Notes: generated by a model from the sequence alone, not told the origin. Positions 19,198 through 28,999 are shown, counted from the first letter of the stretch. The stretch is 64,000 nt of DNA from an uncultured Alphaproteobacteria bacterium (GCA_944389135.1 CALXLG010000001.1:1-64000); one strand, 5' to 3'. Translations and numbers: made by a program.

Positions 19198-21612
19198 ATG
19201 AATAATTTTTTTGAATATTTTGCAGGTGGTGGTTTCCCTATTACGTCCATAATTTTAATTATGGCGGTGGTTTTGGTCTTTATCATTTTGATGATTTATT
19301 TGCCAACATTGACAAAACGTATATTTCCACGCTTTGGATATGCAAATTATGCCCAATATTTACCTTTTAAAACAGTTTATACTGATAATTCTATTAGTTT
19401 AACTGATGGGTCTTTGATACGTGTTTATCGTGTTGCAGGTGTTCAAACAAGTATGCAAGATGATGCAACAAAAGAAAAGTTTTTAGATTTGCGTTCACAA
19501 ATATTTAATCAAATTCGTGACCCAAACGTTGTTTTAAGATTTTATATGGTTCGTGATGCTGTTGAAGAAACAACAGATTATGAATTTGATCAACCTGTAC
19601 TGCAGAAAATTTATGATAAATGGCATGAGCAAGGTTTAAGAATTTTTAGCAATAGTTATTATATTGTTTTATCTGTTGCTGGAAATAATGCCAGGGAAAA
19701 ACTTAATCAATATGGAAATTATATTGAATCTATATTAGCGGCATATAAACCATCTGTGTTACGTAATGATTCAAAAGATAATATGGCCAGCTTTTTTGGA
19801 CGTATTTTATCACCAATAACAAAACCAAAACCAAAAGTATGTGATCAAAGAATAAGTGAATTAACAACTGTTGATGATGTTGAATTTTTAGATAATGGTT
19901 TAGTCAGATATATAAGCGGTGGAAATCAGTCTTTTGCAGCAATGATTTCTTTTAAAGCCTCGCCTGATTATTTAGATGAAGAGTTTTTTGATACAATTCA
20001 TACAATACAAACAGAAATGATTTGTATGAATGCTTTTCGTATAATGGGCAGTGCTGATATAGAAACTGTATTAAGACAGCGTCGTGCAACCATAGAAGAT
20101 AAGGATAATTCTTCGGAAAATCAAATATCTGAAGCAGAATCTGCAATGGATGAAAATATTTCCGGAAATCAAAGTCTGGTTAATTATTATCCTTTATTTA
20201 TACTTTTCGGCGCAACAGAAGAAGATTTAGAAAAGTATGTTGATGAATTTAAGAAAATAGCAGCATCTTTTGGTGTTGCTCCAGTTGTTGAAACATTTGC
20301 TTCAAAGGTTTCTTGGTTTGCGCAAATACCAGGTTTTGACGTCTTCCCAAGAAGTTTTAAAATGTTATCAAAAACAGCCGCGATTAGTGTACCAATGTCC
20401 AGCCAACCAACAGGCGTTTCTAATAGCGATTGGGGACAAGGTCCTTTGGTAGTATTCCCAACTGCCCAAGGTACACCATATCAATTTCAATTTCATGTTT
20501 CTGATAAACCAGCAGCGGTTGGTCATACTTTAACTATTGGTCCAACAGGTGGCGGTAAAACAACTTTGTTCTCGTTCTTAATTGCACAATCTTTGCGTCA
20601 TAAAAAATTAAAAGCCTTCTTCTTTGATAGAAATAAAGGTGCAGAAATATTTACTTTGGCTGTTGGAGGTAAATATATAACAATGCAAGGTAAAGAAAAG
20701 GAAAAATCTGTTATAGATTTTAATACACACCTTAATCCTCTTAAAATGCCTGATAGTGCTGCTAATCGTGCTTTCTTGCGTCGTTGGTTTGCGATGATTT
20801 CAGAGCAAAATGATGCAAATTCTGCAGATGAAATTGCACGTGCTGTTTCTGTAAACTTTGATTATTTGCAAGATAAAGATAGATTACTTAAGAATTTATG
20901 GGAAAGCTGTTTCTCTTCTTCTGGAAATATGCGTGCTGCACTTAAAAAGTGGGTTGACCCGTTGCAGTATGGTGATATGTTTAATGAAACAGCTGATACA
21001 TTAGATTTAGATGCAAGATTAACTACATTTGATTTTACTGAAATTTTACAAGATGAAGTTCTGGCACCTGCTGTAATTTCTTATATTTTACATAGAATTA
21101 ATAATATAACAGTTTCTGGTGGAAATCCGTCACTTATTATGATTGATGAAACAGCACCAATGCTGGAAAATAAGATGTTCCGTGATAACTTTATTGTAGG
21201 ACTGCAAGAAGGTCGTAAAAACCGTCAGGCTTATATGGTTGCGTTCCAACGTGCAAATGTTCTTGATAAACTTGGTATTGGTGATGTTGTTCGTGGACAG
21301 GCACAAACTGTTTTGTTCTTTAGAAATCCTGCGGCGGATTTAAACGATTATGCTCATTGGAATTTGAATCCTTTGGAAATGGCGTTTATTCAAGGTAAAG
21401 CTTATCCTAACTTAAAACGTGCGGTTTTGTTATCAAGACCAGTAAATGGGGAATCTGTGATACTAAATACAGAGCTTGGCGGACTTGGAAATATGCTTCG
21501 TTTGTTTGAATCTGGTCGTTCTTCTGTTTTATTAGCTGAAGAATTATATAAACAATTTGGTAATGCTTTTGTTTCGGAATACTTAAAAAAGCAGGGTTCG
21601 GGTAATTTATAA
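19198..21612 (+). CDS. virB4: VirB4-like type IV secretion ATPase
   Basis: Energises assembly or transfer in a type IV secretion system at the inner membrane. 804 residues: two possible N-terminal membrane segments (about 15-36), a long N domain, then the C-terminal motor with Walker A GPTGGGKTTL (G about 448) and Walker B IMIDETAPM (about 649). Near the C terminus, LQEGRKNRQ and RGQAQTVLFF match the conserved VirB4 arginine-finger and motif C/D regions. Only virB3 and virB4 are here, so the other components must lie elsewhere, as in Rickettsiales. Confidence 0.92.
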   Translation: MNNFFEYFAGGGFPITSIILIMAVVLVFIILMIYLPTLTKRIFPRFGYANYAQYLPFKTVYTDNSISLTDGSLIRVYRVAGVQTSMQDDATKEKFLDLRSQIFNQIRDPNVVLRFYMVRDAVEETTDYEFDQPVLQKIYDKWHEQGLRIFSNSYYIVLSVAGNNAREKLNQYGNYIESILAAYKPSVLRNDSKDNMASFFGRILSPITKPKPKVCDQRISELTTVDDVEFLDNGLVRYISGGNQSFAAMISFKASPDYLDEEFFDTIHTIQTEMICMNAFRIMGSADIETVLRQRRATIEDKDNSSENQISEAESAMDENISGNQSLVNYYPLFILFGATEEDLEKYVDEFKKIAASFGVAPVVETFASKVSWFAQIPGFDVFPRSFKMLSKTAAISVPMSSQPTGVSNSDWGQGPLVVFPTAQGTPYQFQFHVSDKPAAVGHTLTIGPTGGGKTTLFSFLIAQSLRHKKLKAFFFDRNKGAEIFTLAVGGKYITMQGKEKEKSVIDFNTHLNPLKMPDSAANRAFLRRWFAMISEQNDANSADEIARAVSVNFDYLQDKDRLLKNLWESCFSSSGNMRAALKKWVDPLQYGDMFNETADTLDLDARLTTFDFTEILQDEVLAPAVISYILHRINNITVSGGNPSLIMIDETAPMLENKMFRDNFIVGLQEGRKNRQAYMVAFQRANVLDKLGIGDVVRGQAQTVLFFRNPAADLNDYAHWNLNPLEMAFIQGKAYPNLKRAVLLSRPVNGESVILNTELGGLGNMLRLFESGRSSVLLAEELYKQFGNAFVSEYLKKQGSGNL

Positions 21613-21615
21613 AAT

Positions 21616-22233
21616 ATGAAATTTAAAAGAATATTTTACTTGTACTTTTTGTTTTTTTCTTTGCCTGTATTGGCTGATGATTGCTTGCCTTATAAATTTA
21701 CACCACGTGTTGATTTAACAATACCAGGTTGGTCAAAAGAAGTTGTTCAACCACTAAAAGAAATGGACTTGTTTCATGGGAATGTAATTGCAACTATGGT
21801 TGATAATTACGACATTATCGCAGATATTACAAATATAGAAGACGGGTATTGCGTTGCTTTAAAAGCAGTTGATGCAAATGTGGGTTATAGTAATTTTCTG
21901 GTACAAATAGACATAAGACATGTGCCGGAATCTTGTTCTTATAATGCTGTTTTAGCACATGAAGACGAACATATACGTACATATTTATCAGTAATTGATG
22001 ATTATAAGAAAGAACTGCAAGATTCTATTTATAGTGCTGCAGATTCAATAATGCCAATCTTTGTAAGAAATGCTGATGATATAGATGATGCTGTAAATGA
22101 ATTAAATGCAGAATTACAGGCGCATCCAGATTTAATTTTGATAAAGCAGAAAATTAAAGCTGCCGAAGAAATCAGAAATAAAAGAATAGATCAGATGGAC
22201 ACTGGTCAAAATCTTAAAAAATGTTTTGAATAA
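21616..22233 (+). CDS. Secreted putative zinc peptidase (HExxH), VirB4-linked
   Basis: 205 residues. A signal peptide (about 1-20, cut after VLA) sends it to the periplasm. The motif H115-E-D-E-H119 followed by a helix matches the HExxH zinc site; the size and HE-x2-H-x2-Y context recall small secreted peptidases of the DUF922 kind, but I cannot confirm this. It starts 3 bases after virB4, so it is part of that transcript. A role in opening peptidoglycan or trimming a secretion component is inference. Confidence 0.6.
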   Translation: MKFKRIFYLYFLFFSLPVLADDCLPYKFTPRVDLTIPGWSKEVVQPLKEMDLFHGNVIATMVDNYDIIADITNIEDGYCVALKAVDANVGYSNFLVQIDIRHVPESCSYNAVLAHEDEHIRTYLSVIDDYKKELQDSIYSAADSIMPIFVRNADDIDDAVNELNAELQAHPDLILIKQKIKAAEEIRNKRIDQMDTGQNLKKCFE

Positions 22234-22237
22234 TTAT

Positions 22238-23851
22238 TTATTCTTTTGTATTTATTTCGTAATAATATTCAAGTAATTCGTGTGAGTAATCTTCTATTTT
22301 TCCGCTTGGAAGTACCAGCATTCTTGTAATTCCAATTTGTTCTACGAATTCTGGATTATGGCTAACTAATATTATCGTTCCTTTGTAATCTCTGAAATTA
22401 TCGCCTATTATCATCTGAGTTTCTGGGTCAAGGTGATTTGTCGGTTCGTCTAAAATTAACATATTTGCGCGTTTTAATAATAATTTACACAGTGCAACGC
22501 GCGCTTTTTCACCGGGTGATAATACAGATACTTTTTTGAATACATCCATGTCAAAAAACAAAAAGTTTGCAAGAGTTTTACGTAATTGCAGTTCTGTATA
22601 ATTAGAATTTTCTACGTTTTCTAAAACTGTTTTTGTTTCATCTAGTAATTCTAATTCTTGAGCATAATATGCTATATCTGTTTTTGAGTTTATTGTTATT
22701 TTTCCACGTTCTGGTGTCAATTGACCAAGTATCAATTTTAATAATGTAGATTTTCCAGCGCCGTTTTCACCAACAATTAAAAATCTTTCACCACCTGTTA
22801 TAGAAAAGGATAATTTTCTGTATAATAATTTTGAACCCGGATATCGAAACCAAAGATCTTCAACAAATATAGGATGTCGTGCACCTTCTGTTAATGGGGT
22901 TAAATCCATTTTTATTTTTTTATAAGTTTGTTCACGAATAGTTCTGTTTTTTAAAATTTTTTCTAATTGCTTTTCACGCACATGTCCAACGCCTTTAATA
23001 CTGTGATTAGTAGGACTTGCAGCGCGTGCTTTTTCAACAAATTCACTTAATTTCTGTATTTGTCTTTCTTCTGATTCTATTTGTTTTTCTATGCGATGTT
23101 TTAGTTGTGCTGACTTATTTTTATAATCGTCATAATTGCCGTCAAAAACACTTATCTTATGAGATACTTTATTTACAAATAAAATCTTGTTTACAATTTT
23201 ATTCAGAAATTCTGTATCGTGGCTGATTATTAAAACCATACCTTTATACTTCTTTAGATAATTACATACAAAATCTTTTGTCTTTATATCTAAATGGTTT
23301 GTTGGTTCGTCTAACAGTAAAATACCTGACATTGAATATAAAAGCCGTGCAAAGGCAACTTTTGATTTCTGACCGCCAGATAAATTTTTTAATTCCATAT
23401 CAAGCATCGCAGAATCTATTTCCATATTTTCAATAATTTCTAATAATTCATCTTCTGCATGATAAAAGTTATAATGTTCTAGTCTTTCTTGCGTTTCAGA
23501 TATTTTATCTAGAATTTCTTGATTATCTGGTTCATCAGCAATTTTTTGATAAAGATTTTTTAGCTTATTTTCTAGTTCCGCAATTGGTCTGCCAGAAACT
23601 AAAAAATCCCATACAGTTATATCTGGTTCTGTAAATTCAATTTGTTGTGGCAGATAAGAAATATTTGCATTATTTGTATTAATATATCCTGTATCTGGTT
23701 GAGTTTTGCCTAAAATTATTTTAAAAAGAGTGGTTTTTCCTGCCCCATTAACACCAACCACGCCGACTTTATCGCGTGGTAGTAAATTAAATTCGGCACC
23801 TTCATAAATAACATTAGTGCCAAAAGACAAAGATAAATTTACTGCTTTCAT
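22238..23851 (-). CDS. ABC-F family ATPase
   Basis: Soluble twin-ATPase of the class that acts on the ribosome E site. 537 residues with two nucleotide-binding domains: Walker A GVNGAGKTTL and GENGAGKSTL, signatures LSGGQKSKVA and LSPGEKARVA, and DEPTNHLD in both. Between them is a charged helical linker (about 240-300), the ABC-F signature region. No membrane domain. The exact subfamily (Uup-, YbiT- or EttA-like, or an antibiotic-resistance type) cannot be settled by eye. It converges with the VirB4 operon. Confidence 0.92.
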   Translation of the reverse strand: MKAVNLSLSFGTNVIYEGAEFNLLPRDKVGVVGVNGAGKTTLFKIILGKTQPDTGYINTNNANISYLPQQIEFTEPDITVWDFLVSGRPIAELENKLKNLYQKIADEPDNQEILDKISETQERLEHYNFYHAEDELLEIIENMEIDSAMLDMELKNLSGGQKSKVAFARLLYSMSGILLLDEPTNHLDIKTKDFVCNYLKKYKGMVLIISHDTEFLNKIVNKILFVNKVSHKISVFDGNYDDYKNKSAQLKHRIEKQIESEERQIQKLSEFVEKARAASPTNHSIKGVGHVREKQLEKILKNRTIREQTYKKIKMDLTPLTEGARHPIFVEDLWFRYPGSKLLYRKLSFSITGGERFLIVGENGAGKSTLLKLILGQLTPERGKITINSKTDIAYYAQELELLDETKTVLENVENSNYTELQLRKTLANFLFFDMDVFKKVSVLSPGEKARVALCKLLLKRANMLILDEPTNHLDPETQMIIGDNFRDYKGTIILVSHNPEFVEQIGITRMLVLPSGKIEDYSHELLEYYYEINTKE

Positions 23852-23897
23852 ATGTTAGATATATTATATAATAATATAGTTAATAAAAGGAGAAATA

Positions 23898-24248
23898 ATG
23901 AAAAAGTTTTTGTTTTTAGTTTTTGGGTTATTTTTGTCTGCATGTGGTAGTGAAGAATTAAGTATAGAAGGTAAATGGGTAGAACCTGTACCAAATATGC
24001 CTGAAATAAAGCAAGGTTTTGATTTAGCGCAGGGCGGTAAAGCAAAATCGATAGGTATGGCAACATTGCAATATGATTCATGGAAAGAAAAAGATGGCAG
24101 ATTAATATTATCAGGTAAAAGCATAGGAAATCATCAGACGATAGAGTTTACAGAAGAATATGAAATAGTAAGTGTAGATGAAAATAAACTTGTATTAAAA
24201 AACGGTGACTATGTCCGTGAATTTGAAAAGTGTATGGATTGTGAGTAA
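23898..24248 (+). CDS. Lipocalin-like lipoprotein
   Basis: 116 residues with a lipoprotein signal peptide (lipobox LSAC, Cys about 17). The mature part reads GKWVEPVPNMPEIKQGF, then SIGMATLQYDSWKE and LILSGKSIGN, which I recognise as the small lipocalin-like family common in gut Bacteroidota and Proteobacteria: an eight-stranded barrel of unknown ligand. AAGGAG precedes the ATG. Probably anchored in the outer membrane by LolA/B. Confidence 0.75.
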   Translation: MKKFLFLVFGLFLSACGSEELSIEGKWVEPVPNMPEIKQGFDLAQGGKAKSIGMATLQYDSWKEKDGRLILSGKSIGNHQTIEFTEEYEIVSVDENKLVLKNGDYVREFEKCMDCE

Positions 24249-24299
24249 ATTATAAAGAATAAAAACAGATTATTTATATATAATATAAGGGTTACAAAA

Positions 24300-24575
24300 A
24301 TGAAAAGAAATGTTATGTTATTTTTATTGTTAATTACGTTGTCTGGATGTGTGTATAGCGATTTTTCAGAAGCTTGGAATCATACAGATAAGAATATAGG
24401 AACTATAACAGCTTCAGGTAGTTGTTCATATCTTTTAGGTTTACAAGTTTCTGAAGATTGTTATCCAAATAAGATAGCTGAGAAAAATGGAATAAAAACT
24501 ATAACGAGTGTTGATACAAAGTGGACTTGGTTATGGCTTTTAAATATAAGAAATACAACTGTATACGGTAATTAA
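24300..24575 (+). CDS. TRL-like lipoprotein
   Basis: 91 residues. Signal peptide with lipobox LSGC. The mature part has the pattern GxCSYLLGLQVSEDC, then NGIKTITSVDTKW and a closing NTTVYG, which matches the TRL-like family, small lipoproteins named for a tRNA-associated locus. Here it reads towards a fragment of the initiator tRNA; before the inferred island insertion it would have been right next to that tRNA. Function unknown. Confidence 0.75.
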   Translation: MKRNVMLFLLLITLSGCVYSDFSEAWNHTDKNIGTITASGSCSYLLGLQVSEDCYPNKIAEKNGIKTITSVDTKWTWLWLLNIRNTTVYGN

Positions 24576-24603
24576 AAAACACACCTTGTGGTGTGTTTTT
24601 TTT
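24574..24603. terminator. Terminator after the TRL-like gene
   Basis: ACACACC (24579-24585), loop TTGT, GGTGTGT, then a T8 run; A-rich on the other side, so it can also serve the minus strand. Confidence 0.85.
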
Positions 24604-24621
24604 AACTGGTTGCGGGGAATG
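24604..24621 (-). repeat. 18-bp copy of the initiator tRNA 3' end (distal att-like site)
   Basis: AACTGGTTGCGGGGAATG is identical to 29291-29308, in the same orientation, and there forms the 3' end (acceptor, CCA and part of the T-arm) of tRNA-fMet. A partial 3' tRNA copy at the far end of a segment whose near end is the intact tRNA is the usual footprint of site-specific integration. Confidence 0.7.
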
Positions 24622-24811
24622 TTTTCACTGGGCTTAAAACCTGCGTGTAATATCATATATTTAAAGGGGTACAATTTTGCAGAATCATCATAGTTTTTAC
24701 GTATAATACAGTAGGTAATAATGCTCTTTATTCGGAATACTAACAACATCTTGCCATATATGGCAGGAAGTAAGTCCAATTTCTATCAGATAAAAATTTA
24801 TTCATATCGGT
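24622..24811. other. Intergenic segment with a palindrome and a repeated motif
   Basis: No gene seen. It contains the palindrome TGCCATATATGGCA (24752-24765) and a 13-base string ATCATAGTTTTTA (24687-24699) that recurs in the gap at 54654-54666. Reading frames here are broken by stops. Confidence 0.5.
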
Positions 24812-27800
24812 CTATTTAAGCTTTTGCTGTATTATATAAAAATTATTTTCATACAAACTTTTATCTGATGGGGTCATAGTACTATATTGTACAACACCAT
24901 TTGGAAATTCTGCGTTTATAATGCTAAATGCTTCTGGGGCAGCCGTTGGAAATACCAAACCTGTATCATTATTTATAGCATGTTTTGCAACAACATTTGG
25001 CGTCAATTGCTGATTTAATAAATTTGTTATAGAATCAATCTTACTAATACCGGACGTGTTGGCATTATTCTTAGGATATACATTAAACCAACGCCCTGTT
25101 TCTCCAATTCCTAGCAATGGTGTCCATTTGTTCTCATAAACATAATACGGCAAATTCACACCATCGTAATCAACAACTACAACAGCATAGTTATCAACAG
25201 AAACTATTTTAGCGTATGAAGGCACGGTTGTTGGCATTGATATTAAAGACACTTGTTTTCCGTCTACAAAACCTATTGGTGTAAAAGTTTTATTCATCAA
25301 TATTTCTAAATCACTGGTTGCTTGTGTAACAACTTGTTCAGATTGCTTGCTCTTCGAAGTTGCAGCAATTACACCACCAACAATACCACCCGTGACAAGC
25401 AATCCTGCAGACGTTAACCCAACAATCAATCCAACATTTTTAGTTTTGTCTGGCGTAAATGTTGTTGATTTATCACTTGAGCTAGATTTTGGTGTAACCG
25501 CTGGTAAAGTTTTTGATACCACAGAATTACTCGATATTACAACAGATTCCATCGGTGTCGATACAGGAGAAGTTATTATAGTTTCTGGTTCAACAGGAGT
25601 ATTTGGTGTTACAACAGGTACAGGTACCTGTGAAACTTGTTTTTCTGTTTTGTTTGTTTTTACAGGCAAGGGTTCTACAGATATATCTTCAATTTCTATA
25701 GTACCAGTATATGGTTCTTTTTGAGCTAAGCATTCAGGTATTTTATATCCTGGTGCAGTTTTTGATTCAAAATATGCGGCACCAGCAGCAGTTTCTGCAA
25801 TTGTTCCCAAGGCTGGATTTACCATTCCTGCCATATTGAAAGTGATATGTGTAATCTGTGTAGCTTCTTCAATAGGAACTCTTACAAGAGCAGATGCAAA
25901 CTGTCCGTTTCTTAATCTTAATAATCCTTTCGCTTTATCATACCATGTTGCACCACGATATAAATTTACATCTAAATTAACTTTACTTAATATTTGTTCT
26001 GCATCTGCCCATGTATATGGTGTACCATATTTCAGTCCTAATTTATTTAAGAAAGGTGCACCACCTGTGGTTTTTGCTGTACCTTCTACGGTTGAACGCA
26101 ATAATATTCCAGGTTTACCGTTGTCACCAAAAGCATATACTTTTTCACCAATTTTTTTTGTTATAACGCTTTGTGTTTTTTCAAATGCTAAATTTCCAAC
26201 TCTAAGCAATGCACCCGCTATTTCTGCAATTTCAGATATAGTTCTTACATGTTGCCAAAATTGTTTAGTTTGTTTTACTTCGCATGTAACAGGGTCAAAT
26301 AAGTCAGAATTTTGCATAAAATACAACCAATAATCTGAATCACTTGGTATTTGTTCAAATAAATGAGAGAACATATCATCAACGGTTTTTTGTTCCGCAT
26401 CAGTAAATTCTTTTTTGTAACTATTGATTTTTACCAAACAATCATTTATTAACTTTTTAGCACATTCTTCATCTTTACATTGTTCCGCGGCATCTGCAAA
26501 CTCAGAGAATATACCAGTTTGCATAACAATATTAGCAGTTGTTTTGCCAATAGCTCCACTAATTACCAGAGTGCCAGCTACATAATTTAAAGCAACTACA
26601 GCACCACCTTGTGCGCCAGGTACAAAGAACAACGCAACACCAACAGCAGCGGCGCCCACTTCTGTTGTTATTTTTATGGCTTTATTTATCTTATCTGCGG
26701 ATGCTGCAGAAGGTAGTAAACATGTACCATTTGTCCATGTGGGTTGATCACATTCTGGACAAGAATCTTTTAAAGATTCCGCTAATTGCTTACAATTTTC
26801 TTCCCCAAGCAACCTACAATTCTTACCGTCAAAACTCCCATCACTAGTTAAACAACCAACGCCACTTATACCGCCTTTATGCCGCCAATTAGCAAATTCG
26901 TTAACATCATCAACAACAAAGTCTATTTGATTATTACCAACACGACAAGTTATAATATCATCTTTTATATTTCCTATTTTCGAAGTACAACCGCCACCTC
27001 TATATGTATTAAAACTATTTGAGCATGATACATCATATGTATTCACATTGGCTTTTTCTGCAATGTATTGTTTTAAGTAATCTTCCAATGATGGCACATT
27101 TCTAACCTGAATATCACGGCAAAGCAAAAAGTTATCAATACCATACGCTGTTTTAAGACCTTGTTTATCCAATATAGTTTTAAAATCTATTTCACACGTT
27201 CCATTTTTATATGCCGCAGAATAGTTAAATTTTTCCATCGAAGTATTTATCTTAGAACATGTTGCAACACTATCGGTAGTACAAGACGCATTCCAACAAG
27301 TCATTGTTCCACTAACATTTGTACCACCACCAGCACACCCAGCATTAATAGCGGGTGTATCAAACATTTTACATATAGCATTTTGAATACTCTCTTGAAT
27401 TTTGCTATCTGATGATTCTTTCAAATCATCGAATACAAATTCATAAAATGTATTGTTTTTTTGAGATGTGCATTTTAATACATAATCTGTCGCACCTAAA
27501 ACGACTTTTATTTCTCTGGGGTCTGCTTTTGAACATTGTAAACTATCATCACCGTGCTTGATGCGTGCATATTCTTTTGCAAGTTGTATACCAGGTGTTA
27601 GGTTTACTTGTGTGCCACCAAAAAATTTATTTGTAAAAAAGTCATCTATACAATATTCTTTACCACCAGTTTTACCTTTATCTTTTCCGCATACCTCATA
27701 AAATCTTATAAGAGATTTGGTTATTAAACTGTTTACAAATTTTCTGCATTTGTCTTTATCTGTTGTTTTTTTTATATCTAAACCGCCAGCAGTGCATACA

Positions 27801-28012
27801 TTCCATAATGATTTACTACTAATACCTGTAACGCCACCTTCTTTAACAGCGACATTATATGTTGCCAATGCAGATGCTGCATCTTTTTCAGCTGGGAAAT
27901 ATTCTTTGATTACTTCACCAACCGCATCCGTATTGTTAAAAATTATATTTGCATGAATAGGGAAGATTAAGCACAGAGAAGAAAGTAATGCAAATAATAA
28001 TCGTCTAATCAT
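24812..28012 (-). CDS. Large secreted Cys-rich protein, second gene of the tRNA-linked module
   Basis: 1066 residues from ATG 28012, chosen because CAGGAG lies 7 bases upstream and the ATG overlaps the upstream stop as ATGA. A signal peptide (about 1-22) is followed by a Cys-rich region with about 30 Cys (about 70-470), a long hydrophobic glycine/alanine stretch (about 480-530), a mixed region, a Pro/Ser/Thr-rich linker (about 780-860), and a membrane helix (VGLIVGLTSAGLLV, about 875-900) before a 170-residue tail. It could be an envelope-anchored effector, adhesin or toxin; I recognise no catalytic domain. Confidence 0.75.
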   Translation of the reverse strand: MIRRLLFALLSSLCLIFPIHANIIFNNTDAVGEVIKEYFPAEKDAASALATYNVAVKEGGVTGISSKSLWNVCTAGGLDIKKTTDKDKCRKFVNSLITKSLIRFYEVCGKDKGKTGGKEYCIDDFFTNKFFGGTQVNLTPGIQLAKEYARIKHGDDSLQCSKADPREIKVVLGATDYVLKCTSQKNNTFYEFVFDDLKESSDSKIQESIQNAICKMFDTPAINAGCAGGGTNVSGTMTCWNASCTTDSVATCSKINTSMEKFNYSAAYKNGTCEIDFKTILDKQGLKTAYGIDNFLLCRDIQVRNVPSLEDYLKQYIAEKANVNTYDVSCSNSFNTYRGGGCTSKIGNIKDDIITCRVGNNQIDFVVDDVNEFANWRHKGGISGVGCLTSDGSFDGKNCRLLGEENCKQLAESLKDSCPECDQPTWTNGTCLLPSAASADKINKAIKITTEVGAAAVGVALFFVPGAQGGAVVALNYVAGTLVISGAIGKTTANIVMQTGIFSEFADAAEQCKDEECAKKLINDCLVKINSYKKEFTDAEQKTVDDMFSHLFEQIPSDSDYWLYFMQNSDLFDPVTCEVKQTKQFWQHVRTISEIAEIAGALLRVGNLAFEKTQSVITKKIGEKVYAFGDNGKPGILLRSTVEGTAKTTGGAPFLNKLGLKYGTPYTWADAEQILSKVNLDVNLYRGATWYDKAKGLLRLRNGQFASALVRVPIEEATQITHITFNMAGMVNPALGTIAETAAGAAYFESKTAPGYKIPECLAQKEPYTGTIEIEDISVEPLPVKTNKTEKQVSQVPVPVVTPNTPVEPETIITSPVSTPMESVVISSNSVVSKTLPAVTPKSSSSDKSTTFTPDKTKNVGLIVGLTSAGLLVTGGIVGGVIAATSKSKQSEQVVTQATSDLEILMNKTFTPIGFVDGKQVSLISMPTTVPSYAKIVSVDNYAVVVVDYDGVNLPYYVYENKWTPLLGIGETGRWFNVYPKNNANTSGISKIDSITNLLNQQLTPNVVAKHAINNDTGLVFPTAAPEAFSIINAEFPNGVVQYSTMTPSDKSLYENNFYIIQQKLK

Positions 28013-28959
28013 TTCAGTACTCCTGTGCATTTTTCAGCGACCTTAGCTACTTTTTTAATAGCCGATATTTGTGTTGCATTTAGAACAGTTGCAGTTGCAG
28101 ATGCAACTGTTGAGGCCCCTGCCAAAACATTAGACGCAGTATTTAAGTCCTTTTCTTTCTGTTTACCAGAATTAGTATTATCGTTTCTAGTTTTATCGGT
28201 GTTCGCAACCGCAGATGTTACCGTTCCAACAGCACCAGTTGTTGCACCAACAATCGATGAAATCATTGCGCCCTTACCACGATTGTTTATTGGCGATATA
28301 TCAACATAATTATATTCATCACAAGCATTTACAATATTATTTGCTTCTGTAACATCTTCGCCATTTATACGCGCCTGCATAATGGAGTCACGTAGATTGT
28401 TAACAGCCTCTTTACAGGCGTCGATTTGTGTTTGTAGGTCACCTTTTACCTGATTATTACCAGAAATTATAGCACCAGCAACATTGGTTGCGGTATTGCC
28501 CGCTAACAAACCAGTTCGCCAATTACCAAGATTTTTTGACTTATTGTTTAACTTATCTAATTCGGACTGATATGTATCAACAGTTTTAACTGCTTCATCA
28601 TATGACAAATTAAATTCTTGCTCAAACGCAGATATTTCTTCATCAGTTATATTTGTTTCTGGAAAATCTTTTTGTATTTCACGCAATTCTTCTAATAACT
28701 TTTCATAAGATTCTGCTTCTTTATCCGTAGCGTATTTTATAATACCAACTGTGGTTGCACCAATTCCTAAACCTGTTCCGACACCAGTGACCGCAGTATT
28801 TATTCCTGCCATTTTCTTCAAATCTGCCAATTCATCATCAATACCAACACATGCAGAATATGTCGCACGTAATGCATCGTTCAAAGGTAAAACATCTGCA
28901 TTTGCAACAATTGGTAAAGCACAAAATACTAAAAATAATTTAGATTTTCCACCTAACAT
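28009..28959 (-). CDS. Glycine-rich secreted protein, first gene of the tRNA-linked module (copy 1)
   Basis: 316 residues, clearly paralogous to the protein at 46152-47150. Signal peptide (about 1-21). Then a hydrophobic glycine-rich stretch starting MAGINTAVTGVG (about 50-75), a coiled-coil-like charged region (about 80-145), GNWRTGLLAGNTATNVAGAI, and two more small-residue hydrophobic stretches (GAMISSIVGATTGAVG, and ASNVLAGAST). Glycine-zipper stretches of this kind occur in membrane-inserting or pore-forming proteins. It is translationally coupled to the next gene (ATGA). Confidence 0.75.
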   Translation of the reverse strand: MLGGKSKLFLVFCALPIVANADVLPLNDALRATYSACVGIDDELADLKKMAGINTAVTGVGTGLGIGATTVGIIKYATDKEAESYEKLLEELREIQKDFPETNITDEEISAFEQEFNLSYDEAVKTVDTYQSELDKLNNKSKNLGNWRTGLLAGNTATNVAGAIISGNNQVKGDLQTQIDACKEAVNNLRDSIMQARINGEDVTEANNIVNACDEYNYVDISPINNRGKGAMISSIVGATTGAVGTVTSAVANTDKTRNDNTNSGKQKEKDLNTASNVLAGASTVASATATVLNATQISAIKKVAKVAEKCTGVLK

Positions 28960-28969
28960 CTCTTGAAAA

Positions 28970-28999
28970 ATTATACCAAAAACTGCATATATTAATCAA
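28970..28999 (-). promoter_or_regulatory. Promoter of module copy 1
   Basis: Minus-strand TTGATT (28999-28994), 18-base spacer, TATAAT (28975-28970). The predicted transcription start is only about 4 bases before the ATG at 28959, so the mRNA would be nearly leaderless if this promoter is used. Confidence 0.45.

Noticed and set aside
25347-26333. Long open frames antisense to the 1066-residue gene (25347-25724 and 25836-26333)
   Set aside because: They are mirror frames of a Thr/Ser/Ala-rich coding sequence, without ribosome binding sites or recognisable motifs.
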